From contig NZ_AP025463.1 of assembly GCF_024347335.1 (NCBI RefSeq), positions 1,178,001 to 1,242,000 on the forward strand: a stretch of DNA of 64,000 nucleotides, in the 5' to 3' direction. The stretch is from Vibrio celticus (GTDB lineage: Bacteria > Pseudomonadota > Gammaproteobacteria > Enterobacterales > Vibrionaceae). The notes beneath the pieces were generated by a model. The model searched no databases and was not told the origin of the DNA. It was given only the letters and a program-made list of their open reading frames with translations. Shown piece after piece: positions 25,020 to 33,630 of the stretch (the stretch's first letter is position 1; the number at the start of each line of letters is the position of its first letter). Position numbers and translations under genes: made by a program.

Positions 25020-26333
25020 ATGAGAACCGTTGTTTGGCAATCTTTAAGTGAATCACAGCAAGATTCGGTATTAGAGCGTCCAGCTATTACTGAAGGTGCA
25101 AACATCACAGCAACTGTTTCTGATGTTATTGCAAAAGTACGAAATGAAGGCGATGCCGCGCTTAGAGAGCTGACTGCAAAGTTTGATGGTGTAACTCCAG
25201 AATCTATCCGAGTCAGTTCGGGTGAGATTGAAGAGGCGTGTGCTCGTCTAACACCAGAGATGAAGCAAGCGTTAGAGCAAGCTTATAGCAACATTGCGAA
25301 GTTTCACGAAGCTCAAAAGCCACAGCCAATTAAGGTTGAGACACAGCCTGGTGTTGTGTGTGAGCAAGTGACGCGCGCTATTAATACTGTTGGTCTTTAT
25401 ATTCCAGGTGGCAGTGCGCCACTTCCGTCAACGGTTCTTATGTTAGGTGTTCCCGCTCAAATCGCAGGTTGTCGTAAGGTTGTGCTTTGTTCACCTCCGC
25501 CAATCGCTGATGAAATCTTGTATGTCGCAAAGCTTTGTAAGATCGACGAGGTTTACAACGTTGGTGGTGGTCAAGCGGTGGCTGCAATGGCTTACGGTAC
25601 CGAGAGTGTAGCTAAAGTCGATAAGATCTTCGGCCCTGGCAACGCGTACGTAACGGAAGCGAAACGCCAAGTTAGCAACGACTTCCGTGGCGCGGCGATT
25701 GATATGCCTGCTGGCCCGTCTGAAGTGTTAGTGATTGCCGATGAAACTGCAGATGCAGATTTCATCGCGGCGGATTTACTGAGCCAAGCGGAGCACGGTC
25801 CTGATTCTCAGGTTGTGCTAGTAACACCATCTCCAGTGGTTGCTGACCAAGTAACAGAAGCGGTTCAGAAGCAATTGAAAGAACTGTCTCGTGCGAACAT
25901 CGCTCAGCAAGCATTGGCTTCAAGCTTAATTATCATTGCTGAATCGATCACTCAAGCGATTGCGATTTCGAACTTCTACGGTCCTGAGCACTTGATTGTT
26001 CAAACCAAGAATCCACGTGAATTGCTGCCATTGCTAGATAATGCAGGCTCAATCTTCCTTGGTGACTGGTCTCCAGAATCTGCAGGTGACTACGCATCAG
26101 GCACAAACCACGTTCTTCCGACTTACGGTTACACGAAAACGTATTCAAGCCTGGGTTTAGCTGATTTCTCTAAGAGAATGACGGTGCAAGAGCTAACGGC
26201 TGACGGTTTGAAAGGCCTAGCGCCAACGGTAGTAACAATGGCGGAAGCCGAAGGCTTGGATGCACACAAACGCGCTGTGACTATCCGAGTTGAAAAATTA
26301 AATCGATTTGAACAGTTAAATAAAGCGAAATAA
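25020..26333 (+). CDS. hisD: Histidinol dehydrogenase
   Basis: HisD is a zinc enzyme that carries out the last two oxidations, L-histidinol to L-histidine with two NAD+. I place the start at ATG 25020 (MRTVVWQSL), five bases after the hisG stop; the GTG at 25014 overlaps that stop. Landmarks are the family segment FGPGNAYVTEAKR (about 205-217), the zinc-site motif QAEHGPDSQ (about 258-266) and the catalytic GPEHL (about 323-327). At 437 residues it has normal length. Confidence 0.97.
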   Translation: MRTVVWQSLSESQQDSVLERPAITEGANITATVSDVIAKVRNEGDAALRELTAKFDGVTPESIRVSSGEIEEACARLTPEMKQALEQAYSNIAKFHEAQKPQPIKVETQPGVVCEQVTRAINTVGLYIPGGSAPLPSTVLMLGVPAQIAGCRKVVLCSPPPIADEILYVAKLCKIDEVYNVGGGQAVAAMAYGTESVAKVDKIFGPGNAYVTEAKRQVSNDFRGAAIDMPAGPSEVLVIADETADADFIAADLLSQAEHGPDSQVVLVTPSPVVADQVTEAVQKQLKELSRANIAQQALASSLIIIAESITQAIAISNFYGPEHLIVQTKNPRELLPLLDNAGSIFLGDWSPESAGDYASGTNHVLPTYGYTKTYSSLGLADFSKRMTVQELTADGLKGLAPTVVTMAEAEGLDAHKRAVTIRVEKLNRFEQLNKAK

Positions 26334-26342
26334 GGGTAGGGC

Positions 26343-27383
26343 ATGGAAAAGTTAGCAAGAAAACAAGTTCAGGCTCTTACACCTTACTTGTCTGCAAGAC
26401 GCATTGGCGGTACTGGTGATGTATGGCTCAATGCCAACGAATCTCCGTTTGATAACGAGTACAACCTAAACCTGTCTCGTCTTAATCGCTACAGCGAATG
26501 TCAGCCTAAAGAGTTGATTGACGCTTATGCACAATACGCCGGTGTGAAATCAGAGCAAACACTAACGACTCGTGGTGCTGATGAAGGCATCGAGTTATTG
26601 ATTCGTGCTTTTTGTGAGCCGAACGAAGACGCTATTCTTTACTGCCCACCTACTTACGGTATGTACGCAATCAGTGCAGAGACGATTGGTGTTGAGCGTA
26701 AAGTTGTGCCTCTGACGTCTGAATGGCAATTGGATCTTCCAGCTATCGAAGCTCAGCTCGACAACGTAAAAGTGGTGTTTGTTTGTAGCCCAAATAACCC
26801 AACCGGTAATTTGGTTGATCGCAAAGACATCATCAAGTTGCTTGAAATGACACAAGACAAAGCGATTGTGGTGATGGATGAAGCGTATATCGATTTTTGT
26901 CCAGAAGCGTCAACCGTTGATTTGCTTGAGCAATATCCAAACCTAGCGATTCTGCGCACCTTGTCGAAGGCTTTTGCTTTAGCGGGTTTACGTTGTGGTT
27001 TTACGCTAGCGAATAAAGAGCTAATCGATGTACTGCTGAAAGTGATTGCTCCTTATCCAGTGCCAATCCCTGTTGCTGACATCGCCGTTCAAGCACTTTC
27101 AGAGCAAGGACTCGCGCGAGCTAAGTTCCAAGTTCTGGATTTAAGTGCTAACCGAGCGTATTTGCAAGCGGGTCTATTAGGCATGCCTCAAGTGACGGTA
27201 TTTGATGGTTGGGGTAACTACCTACTGGTTAAATTTCCGAACGGCGATGAGTTATTTAAAGCGGCTTGGGATACGGGCATTATTTTGCGTAATTCACCGA
27301 TTGAAGACTGTGTTCGTATTAGTATTGGTAACCGCGAAGAGTGCGAAAAGACACTTGGATTAATTCGTAACTTTTATCAGTAA
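26343..27383 (+). CDS. hisC: Histidinol-phosphate aminotransferase
   Basis: HisC is a PLP aminotransferase that converts imidazole-acetol phosphate and glutamate to histidinol phosphate. The 346-residue product shows NANESPF (about 27-33), SPNNPTGNL (about 149-157), the PLP-contacting DEAYIDFC (about 182-189) and the Schiff-base lysine in LRTLSKAFALAGLRCGF (about 205-221). GGTAGGGC precedes the ATG, nine bases after hisD, so the genes are cotranscribed. Confidence 0.97.
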   Translation: MEKLARKQVQALTPYLSARRIGGTGDVWLNANESPFDNEYNLNLSRLNRYSECQPKELIDAYAQYAGVKSEQTLTTRGADEGIELLIRAFCEPNEDAILYCPPTYGMYAISAETIGVERKVVPLTSEWQLDLPAIEAQLDNVKVVFVCSPNNPTGNLVDRKDIIKLLEMTQDKAIVVMDEAYIDFCPEASTVDLLEQYPNLAILRTLSKAFALAGLRCGFTLANKELIDVLLKVIAPYPVPIPVADIAVQALSEQGLARAKFQVLDLSANRAYLQAGLLGMPQVTVFDGWGNYLLVKFPNGDELFKAAWDTGIILRNSPIEDCVRISIGNREECEKTLGLIRNFYQ

Positions 27384-27407
27384 CGAAAGGCTTACCAGTA
27401 ATAACAT

Positions 27408-27440
27408 TTGCCAGTTTGAGTTGATTAATTGGGCTGGCAA
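27408..27440 (+). repeat. Inverted repeat in the hisC-hisB gap
   Basis: The 129-nt gap between hisC and hisB is the longest inside the operon. It holds the arms TTGCCAG (27408-27414) and CTGGCAA (27434-27440), a 7-bp stem with a 19-nt loop. It lacks a T-run, so it is not an obvious terminator. An internal promoter or mRNA-processing site is possible. I see nothing else in the gap. Confidence 0.4.
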
Positions 27441-27512
27441 GTGAAACCAATATTTTGGGTTAGCGTTTGATTTTAGCTAGGCCACCAGATTTAAAATTAA
27501 AAGGAAGTTCAA

Positions 27513-28601
27513 GTGAGTAAACAACAGAAAATACTTTTTATAGACCGTGACGGCACCTTAATTGTTGAGCCGCCAGTTGACTTTCAAGTAGACCGTTTAG
27601 ACAAGCTAAAATTCGAACCGCTAGTGATTCCTAGCCTGCTTGCTTTGCAAGATGCTGGTTACCGCTTAGTGATGGTCACTAACCAAGATGGTTTAGGTAC
27701 CGATAGCTACCCACAAGAAGATTTCGATGCACCACACAATATGATGATGGAGTTCTTCGAGTCTCAAGGCGTTAAGTTTGACGATGTGCTTATTTGCCCT
27801 CACTTTGACGAAGATAACTGCTCTTGCCGCAAGCCTAAACTGGGTATGGTTAAAGAGTACCTACAAGGCGGTAAAGTCGATTTCCAACACTCTGTTGTGA
27901 TTGGCGACCGAATGACGGATCTTCAACTGGCAGAGAACATGGCTATCCGCGGTATTCAATATGGCCCGGATGCGGAAACTGAAGGCACGCTTAACTGGCC
28001 ACAAATCGTTAAAGATCTGACGGTTAATGCGCGTATTGCTGAAGTAGTTCGTACTACTAAAGAAACCGATATCAAGGTTGCAGTAAACCTTGATGAAACC
28101 GGTGGCAACAAGATCGATACCGGCATGGGTTTCTTCGACCACATGCTTGATCAAATCGCGACACACGGTGGTTTCCAAATGAACCTGACTGTGAAGGGCG
28201 ACCTGCACATTGATGATCACCACACAGTCGAAGATACCGCTCTGGCTTTAGGCCAAGCATTGAAAGATGCACTAGGCGACAAACGTGGTATTGGCCGTTT
28301 TGGTTTCAGCCTACCAATGGATGAGTGTTTGGCTCAGTGTGCGTTAGACCTTTCTGGTCGTCCATACCTGAAGTTCGATGCTAAGTTCAGCCGTGAGCAA
28401 GTGGGTGATCTTTCAACCGAGATGGTGGTTCACTTCTTCCGTTCTCTAACTGATACATTGGCTTGTACGCTACACCTTTCTTCTGATGGCAATAATGATC
28501 ACCACATCATTGAAAGCCTGTTCAAAGCGTTTGGCCGCACTCTTCGCCAAGCAATCAAAGTTGAAGGTAACGAGTTACCAAGCAGCAAAGGCGTTCTGTA
28601 A
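27513..28601 (+). CDS. hisB: Bifunctional histidinol-phosphatase / imidazoleglycerol-phosphate dehydratase
   Basis: HisB fuses two activities. The N-terminal HAD phosphatase domain (about 1-165; nucleophile Asp in LFIDRDGTL, zinc-binding CPHFDEDNCSCRKP) dephosphorylates histidinol phosphate. The C-terminal dehydratase domain (about 166-362) has the duplicated metal motifs FFDHMLDQIATHG and DDHHTVEDTALALG, plus a distal DHHIIESLFKAFG. The start is GTG 27513 with AAGGAAGTTCAA upstream. The fused form is typical of enteric and Vibrio operons. Confidence 0.97.
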   Translation: MSKQQKILFIDRDGTLIVEPPVDFQVDRLDKLKFEPLVIPSLLALQDAGYRLVMVTNQDGLGTDSYPQEDFDAPHNMMMEFFESQGVKFDDVLICPHFDEDNCSCRKPKLGMVKEYLQGGKVDFQHSVVIGDRMTDLQLAENMAIRGIQYGPDAETEGTLNWPQIVKDLTVNARIAEVVRTTKETDIKVAVNLDETGGNKIDTGMGFFDHMLDQIATHGGFQMNLTVKGDLHIDDHHTVEDTALALGQALKDALGDKRGIGRFGFSLPMDECLAQCALDLSGRPYLKFDAKFSREQVGDLSTEMVVHFFRSLTDTLACTLHLSSDGNNDHHIIESLFKAFGRTLRQAIKVEGNELPSSKGVL

Positions 28602-28625
28602 GGCTAACGTTAGCAAGGAAAAACA

Positions 28626-29240
28626 ATGAAAGATCAAAAAGTCGTTATTATTGATACTGGTTGTGCCAACGTTTCCTCAGTGAAGTTTGCGATTGAACGT
28701 CTGGGCTACGCAGTTGAAATTTCAAAAGAACCAGAAGTGGTTCTTGCTGCCGACAAGCTATTCCTACCCGGTGTAGGTACAGCAAGTGAGGCTATGAAAA
28801 ACCTGCAAGAGCGTGACCTTGTTACCCTTGTGAAGCAAGTAGAGAAGCCTCTGCTAGGTATTTGTTTAGGTATGCAGCTGTTAGGCAAACTGTCTCAAGA
28901 GAAAGGCCAAAAGGCTGATGAGTTAGTTGAATGTCTAGGTTTGTGTGATGGTGAAGTTCGTTTACTTCAAACGGGCGACTTGCCATTACCACACATGGGT
29001 TGGAACACCGTAACGGCAACACCTAATCACTCTCTATTTAAAGACATTGAAGAAGGCGAATACTTCTACTTTGTTCATAGCTTCGCAATGCCGGTGGGCG
29101 ACTACACAATCGCACAATGTGATTACGGTAATCCGTTCACTGCGGCGGTTCAAAGTGGCAATTATTATGGTGTTCAGTTCCACCCAGAGCGATCTTCGAA
29201 AGCTGGCTCTAAGCTGATTCAGAACTTCTTGGAATTGTAA
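28626..29240 (+). CDS. hisH: Imidazole glycerol phosphate synthase, glutaminase subunit
   Basis: HisH releases ammonia from glutamine and channels it through HisF. It is a class I amidotransferase of 204 residues with the nucleophile Cys in LLGICLGMQLLG (about 77-88) and the His-Glu pair in GVQFHPERSSKAG (about 182-194). The ATG follows AAGGAAAAACA, 24 nt after hisB. It works as a heterodimer with HisF, encoded two genes downstream. Confidence 0.97.
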   Translation: MKDQKVVIIDTGCANVSSVKFAIERLGYAVEISKEPEVVLAADKLFLPGVGTASEAMKNLQERDLVTLVKQVEKPLLGICLGMQLLGKLSQEKGQKADELVECLGLCDGEVRLLQTGDLPLPHMGWNTVTATPNHSLFKDIEEGEYFYFVHSFAMPVGDYTIAQCDYGNPFTAAVQSGNYYGVQFHPERSSKAGSKLIQNFLEL

Positions 29241-29283
29241 TAAGGATTAGGCAGCGGCTAACGTTGCCATATAAGGAATGTAA

Positions 29284-30021
29284 ATGATTATTCCCGCGTT
29301 AGATTTAATTGAAGGCCAAGTAGTTCGCTTATTCCAAGGAGACTACGGGCAAGTAACAGAATACAAAGTAGACCCAGCAGAGCAGTTTAATCTGTATCAC
29401 CAAGCTGGCGCTGGCTGGCTGCACCTTGTTGACTTAACAGGCGCAAAAGACACAACGGCTCGTCAGTTAGACTTGATTGCTAAGCTCCTTGCTAGCACGC
29501 CTGCGAACATCCAGATTGGTGGTGGCGTGCGTAACGAACAAGATGTCGTTGATCTACTAGAAGCTGGCGCACAGCGCGTTGTGGTTGGTTCTACAGCCGT
29601 TAAGCAACCTGAGTTGGTGAAAGGTTGGATGGAGAAGTACGGCGCGGAAAAAATCGTGTTAGCTTTGGACATCAACATCGACGAAAGCGGCACACGTAAA
29701 GTGGCGATTTCAGGTTGGCAGGAAGATTCAGGCGTGACTATTGAAGCGCTAATTGAAGACTACCTCACGGTTGGCCTTAAACACGTTCTGTGTACCGATA
29801 TTTCACGTGATGGCACGCTAGAAGGATCAAACGTAGAGCTTTACGTTGATCTTTGTAAGCAGTACCCACAAGTTCAGTTCCAATCATCGGGCGGCATTGG
29901 CAGCCTAGCTGATATCGAAGCGCTTAAAGGCAGCGGTGTTGCTGGAGTGATTGTGGGGCGCGCGCTACTTGATGGTAAGTTTACCGCAGAGGAGGCATTT
30001 GCATGTTGGCAAAGCGAATAA
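29284..30021 (+). CDS. hisA: Phosphoribosylformimino-5-aminoimidazole carboxamide ribotide isomerase
   Basis: HisA opens the sugar of ProFAR by an Amadori rearrangement to give PRFAR. It is a 245-residue (beta/alpha)8 barrel with catalytic Asp in MIIPALDLIEGQVVRL (residue 7) and a second Asp in CTDISRDGTLEG (about 169). The two halves each show a phosphate-binding glycine motif, IQIGGGVR and QSSGGIGS. Its 3' end overlaps the hisF start by 19 nt, which suggests coupled translation. Confidence 0.97.
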   Translation: MIIPALDLIEGQVVRLFQGDYGQVTEYKVDPAEQFNLYHQAGAGWLHLVDLTGAKDTTARQLDLIAKLLASTPANIQIGGGVRNEQDVVDLLEAGAQRVVVGSTAVKQPELVKGWMEKYGAEKIVLALDINIDESGTRKVAISGWQEDSGVTIEALIEDYLTVGLKHVLCTDISRDGTLEGSNVELYVDLCKQYPQVQFQSSGGIGSLADIEALKGSGVAGVIVGRALLDGKFTAEEAFACWQSE

Positions 30022-30776
30022 TCCCTTGTTTGGATGTCCGTGATGGACAAGTGGTTAAGGGTGTTCAGTTCCGTAACCACGAAATTATTGGTGACATCGT
30101 TCCGCTAGCACAACGCTATGCAGAAGAGGGCGCTGATGAATTAGTATTTTACGATATCACCGCATCAAGTGATGGTCGTGTGGTCGATAAAAGCTGGGTA
30201 AAACGCGTAGCAGAAGTGATCGATATTCCTTTCTGTGTGGCTGGTGGTATTAAATCAGCAGAAGATGCAGCGCGCATTCTTGAGTTTGGTGCAGATAAAG
30301 TATCAATCAACTCACCGGCATTGGCTAATCCACAACTGATCACTGACCTTGCTGATAAGTTTGGCGTGCAATGTATCGTTGTCGGCATCGATTCATATTT
30401 CGATAAAGAAACCGGTAAATATCAGGTCTACCAATTCACTGGCGATGAAGCGCGTACTAAAGCAACCAAATGGGAAACCAAAGATTGGGTGCAGGAAGTA
30501 CAGCAGCGTGGCGCAGGTGAGATTGTGTTAAACATGATGAACCAAGATGGTGTTCGCAACGGCTATGACATCGATCAGTTAAACATGGTGCGTGAAGTGT
30601 GTAATGTGCCATTGATTGCCTCTGGTGGCGCTGGCGCAATGGAGCACTTTGCTGAAGCTTATAAAAAGACCAACGTGGATGGAGCACTTGCGGCTTCGGT
30701 ATTCCACAAACAAGTCATCAATATTGGTGAACTTAAACAGTATTTAAAACAACAAGATGTAGAGGTGCGACTATGA
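30003..30776 (+). CDS. hisF: Imidazole glycerol phosphate synthase, cyclase subunit
   Basis: HisF uses ammonia delivered by HisH to convert PRFAR to imidazole-glycerol phosphate and AICAR, linking histidine to purine synthesis. It is a 257-residue barrel homologous to HisA, with catalytic Asp in IIPCLDVRDGQVVKG (about residue 11) and Asp in LNMMNQDGVRNGYD (about 180 in family alignments). The start overlaps hisA and the end overlaps hisI by 4 nt. AGCAGAGGAGGCATTTGC provides the ribosome site. Confidence 0.97.
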   Translation: MLAKRIIPCLDVRDGQVVKGVQFRNHEIIGDIVPLAQRYAEEGADELVFYDITASSDGRVVDKSWVKRVAEVIDIPFCVAGGIKSAEDAARILEFGADKVSINSPALANPQLITDLADKFGVQCIVVGIDSYFDKETGKYQVYQFTGDEARTKATKWETKDWVQEVQQRGAGEIVLNMMNQDGVRNGYDIDQLNMVREVCNVPLIASGGAGAMEHFAEAYKKTNVDGALAASVFHKQVINIGELKQYLKQQDVEVRL

Positions 30777-31423
30777 GTTTTGAACCCGTAAGCTTATCAA
30801 AAACAGAAGTAGGCGCATTGTCAGAGCGTATTAACTGGGAAAAAGTAGATGGCTTAGTGCCAGCGATTGTTCAAGATTACCAGTCAAGCCAAGTGCTAAT
30901 GATGGGATACATGAACCCAGCAGCACTTGAGAAAACGGGTGAAACTGGCAATGTGACGTTTTTCTCTCGCACAAAAGAGCGTCTTTGGACGAAAGGTGAA
31001 ACGTCGGGCAATGTATTGCAACTGCAAAACATCGCCTTGGACTGTGACAGCGACACCTTACTGGTTAAAGTTAATCCCATTGGTCCAACGTGCCACACAG
31101 GTACAACAACGTGTTGGGATGGAGACAAGCAAGAAGAGTCTCAGATGGTGTGGCTTCATCAGCTTGAGCAGCTATTGGCTGCCCGCAAGGACGCCGATCC
31201 TGAATCTTCTTATACTGCCAGTCTATATGCCCGTGGCACCAAGCGTATTTCGCAAAAAGTGGGCGAAGAAGGCGTTGAAGTCGCGCTTGCGGCGACGTCG
31301 GGCGATAAGGCGGAGTTAGTGTGTGAATCAGCAGATTTGATTTACCACCTAATGGTTCTTCTTCAAGACCAAGGCTTATCGATGAACGATGTGGTCAACA
31401 AGCTAAAAGAGCGTCATAAGTAA
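30773..31423 (+). CDS. hisI: Bifunctional phosphoribosyl-AMP cyclohydrolase / phosphoribosyl-ATP pyrophosphatase
   Basis: HisI (HisIE) catalyses steps two and three of the pathway. The N-terminal cyclohydrolase domain (about 20-115) has the metal-binding LDCDSDTLLVKV and GPTCHTGTTTCW. The C-terminal MazG-like pyrophosphatase domain (about 125-216) has KRISQKVGEEGVEVALAA and the later ESADLIYHL. The 216-residue fused form is the usual enteric arrangement. It overlaps hisF by 4 nt and is the last gene of the operon. Confidence 0.96.
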   Translation: MSFEPVSLSKTEVGALSERINWEKVDGLVPAIVQDYQSSQVLMMGYMNPAALEKTGETGNVTFFSRTKERLWTKGETSGNVLQLQNIALDCDSDTLLVKVNPIGPTCHTGTTTCWDGDKQEESQMVWLHQLEQLLAARKDADPESSYTASLYARGTKRISQKVGEEGVEVALAATSGDKAELVCESADLIYHLMVLLQDQGLSMNDVVNKLKERHK

Positions 31424-31462
31424 GCTCTGTTTGGATTAATCGAACCACGCAAAATATAGATA

Positions 31463-31498
31463 AAAGCCCCGTAAACAAACATGTTTACGGGGCTTTTT
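31463..31498 (+). terminator. Rho-independent terminator of the his operon
   Basis: A 14-bp perfect stem AAAGCCCCGTAAAC/GTTTACGGGGCTTT (31463-31476 with 31483-31496) precedes Ts, 40 nt after hisI. A short T-run exists on the other strand too, so it may also stop the leftward ychJ-like transcript. Confidence 0.9.
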
Positions 31499-31570
31499 AG
31501 TTTTCAGAGCCTCTGAGTTTCAAAGCCATAAGTTTTCTAAGCCCCTGTGTTCCCTTTTTATCCCTGACTC

Positions 31571-31607
31571 TTCGTCATTCCGAGGAGCCTAAGTGACATC
31601 AGGAATC
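31571..31607. repeat. Candidate dispersed intergenic repeat
   Basis: A segment reading TTCGTCATTCCGAGGAGCC through ATCAGGAATCTC has short inverted ends (ATTCC/GGAAT) and lies in non-coding DNA between the his terminator and the ychJ-like gene. It has the look of small palindromic repeats scattered through Vibrio intergenic regions. Only one copy is visible in this window, so repeat status is not demonstrated. Confidence 0.35.
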
Positions 31608-31640
31608 TCTTCTCTTAATCTAATCTCTTAGTCGTGCGAG

Positions 31641-32153
31641 TTACCCGCAGCACTTCTTATACTTCTTTCCGCTACCACAAATACACGGGTCATTACGGCC
31701 GATCTTGAAGCTTTCAACCGTTTGGTTTAAGCGAGGATCGATTTCTGGCTGTGTAGTTTCTTCTTGCTCTGGGAACTCACCGTCGATATAGAACCATAGG
31801 CCGTTTTCACGAACGAAACGCGAGCGCTCTTGCATACAGTATTGTGCGCCGTCTTCATTGAAGTAAGCTTTAAATTCAACAAAGCCTTCGTCTTGGTGTG
31901 AACCTGCCGCAGTATCGATGACCTCTAACCCTGACCAATCACTGTCGATAGATTCGGCGATGCCTTCTCTTTGTGCTTCTGCATTGCAGCTAGGGTGGTA
32001 AGTCGCAACAACATAGTCAACCAAACCCAACACGTGCGCGGAATAACGAGAGCGCATCAATTGCTCAGGTGTTTCAACGGCACTGTGGTTAAGGTGCGCT
32101 GATTCACAGCACTGTTGGTAAGTATTATTGCTACCGCATGGGCATAAAGACAT
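31641..32153 (-). CDS. YchJ-like protein with two SEC-C zinc motifs (UPF0225 type)
   Basis: The 170-residue product has a SEC-C zinc motif at each end, CPCGSNNTYQQCC (about residues 4-16) and CICGSGKKYKKCC (about 157-169). Between them is an NTF2-like middle domain (YSAHVLGLVDYVVATYHPS, FVEFKAYFNE). This is the layout of E. coli YchJ. The SEC-C motif is the SecA C-terminal zinc hook that contacts SecB or ribosomes, but the function of YchJ itself is not established. The gene is a single unit. Confidence 0.9.
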   Translation of the reverse strand: MSLCPCGSNNTYQQCCESAHLNHSAVETPEQLMRSRYSAHVLGLVDYVVATYHPSCNAEAQREGIAESIDSDWSGLEVIDTAAGSHQDEGFVEFKAYFNEDGAQYCMQERSRFVRENGLWFYIDGEFPEQEETTQPEIDPRLNQTVESFKIGRNDPCICGSGKKYKKCCG

Positions 32154-32289
32154 AGTCAGATCCTGTAAAAATGGCCTCTATTAAGAGGCCATAAATGAAT
32201 GCGTGGGAGTTTACCAAGAAACGATCGCTCACCAAAGTTTAGTTTCTATTGAAGTTATTGAAATTATCAAAGTGTTAGCGCGAAGATTA

Positions 32290-33507
32290 CTATTTTAAGG
32301 CTGGAGACAATAACTCTTGAGCCCAAGTTGTCGCTTCGTCATAAGCTTGACCAAGTTGAGCTTCACTCAGTTTGAGAAGCTGGCGGATACGAGTCGCTTC
32401 ATCCCAACGAGCTTGCTCATACGCAACCACCATCGCCAATACAGCACCTAACACGCCTTTACGTTGAATCAAGGCTTGTTTGATCTCGATGTCGATTGGC
32501 ACTGAATCGAGTACTTGTTTCAATGGTTGGTCAAAGAGTGAGTCCAACAGAGAGAACATACCGGTCAAAAAGGCTTGTCCAGGCTCAACCTTCACATTCA
32601 TCTTCTCGACTAAGAGCTCACATTGACGCGCGCGTAATACCGCTAAACCGTAGAGTGAATCTGGCTTATCTTCTTTCGCGGAGGCGATCGCTACAAGTGA
32701 AACGAACTTACGCAGCTTTTGTTCACCAAGGTAAATAAGCGCTTGGCGGAATGAACGAATCGTTGTTGGTGAACCGCCAGCGGAGTTGACGTAGGTAAGT
32801 AGCTTATACGACATGGTCACATCGAGCGTAATCAAACGCTCGACTTCACCAAAGTCGATAGGGTCGTGCGCAATCTCTTTTAATAACTGAACGGTAGTCA
32901 GGAAGGCCGGGTTGAGCGCACGTGTTTGGATCATTTCAGGCTTGCTAAAGAAGTAACCTTGAAAGTAGGTGAAGCCTGCTTTTTTTGCTTCTTGGTATTC
33001 TTCGTACGTTTCCACTTTCTCAGCAAGGAACTTGATATCTAGTCCTTTGAGAGAGTTCATAAACATCGCTGCTTTGGCAATTGGCGTCAAACGGATATCG
33101 AACTTGATAATCGAAACGTAGGGTAAGAAGCGCTTCCAAGCTTTACTTGGCACAAAGTCGTCTAGCGCAATGGTATAACCCGCGTCAAAGATGGTTTTGA
33201 TTGCTTCAAGTAATTCGTCTGTCGGTTCGCAGTCTTCAAGAACCTCAACAACGAGGCTTTCTTTGGGGAACAGAGTAGGGACTAAGTTGATTAGGCTTGC
33301 GTATGGGAAGTTCACGAAACCAAGTTTATCACCCAACGTATTATAGTGGGTCGATAAGAAGTGATCGGAAAGCAAACGGCTAGTAGCGAGCTCCGGCTCT
33401 ACTTCAGGGAAAGTGTTCTTAGGACCATCCCTGAATAGCAACTCGTAACCTATGGTTTTCTTGCCTGTGTCGAGTATTGGTTGACGCGCTACGTATGAAT
33501 ATTTCAA
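32290..33507 (-). CDS. EAL-HDOD signalling protein (YuxH family)
   Basis: The 405-residue protein has an N-terminal EAL-type domain (about 1-200) and a C-terminal HDOD domain (about 205-395). The EAL signature reads YELLFR, with Leu replacing Ala. The likely metal and catalytic positions appear kept: Asn in FVNF, Glu in VVEVLED, Asp-Asp in ALDDF, Lys in IKFD, Glu in LAEKVE and Gln in FQGYFFSKP. It could therefore hydrolyse or only bind cyclic di-GMP. HDOD domains occur in signalling and motility proteins. No neighbouring gene hints at a target. Confidence 0.88.
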   Translation of the reverse strand: MKYSYVARQPILDTGKKTIGYELLFRDGPKNTFPEVEPELATSRLLSDHFLSTHYNTLGDKLGFVNFPYASLINLVPTLFPKESLVVEVLEDCEPTDELLEAIKTIFDAGYTIALDDFVPSKAWKRFLPYVSIIKFDIRLTPIAKAAMFMNSLKGLDIKFLAEKVETYEEYQEAKKAGFTYFQGYFFSKPEMIQTRALNPAFLTTVQLLKEIAHDPIDFGEVERLITLDVTMSYKLLTYVNSAGGSPTTIRSFRQALIYLGEQKLRKFVSLVAIASAKEDKPDSLYGLAVLRARQCELLVEKMNVKVEPGQAFLTGMFSLLDSLFDQPLKQVLDSVPIDIEIKQALIQRKGVLGAVLAMVVAYEQARWDEATRIRQLLKLSEAQLGQAYDEATTWAQELLSPALK

Positions 33508-33630
33508 CTTGGTACTGTGTTCGGTTTATTTCTGGTAGAGAGATAATAGCTAATTCACTAGAAATTACCATACACTTTCTAAGAAAGTCTGACCGGTAAT
33601 AATAATCAAAGTGAAAGTTTAAGCGTGATG

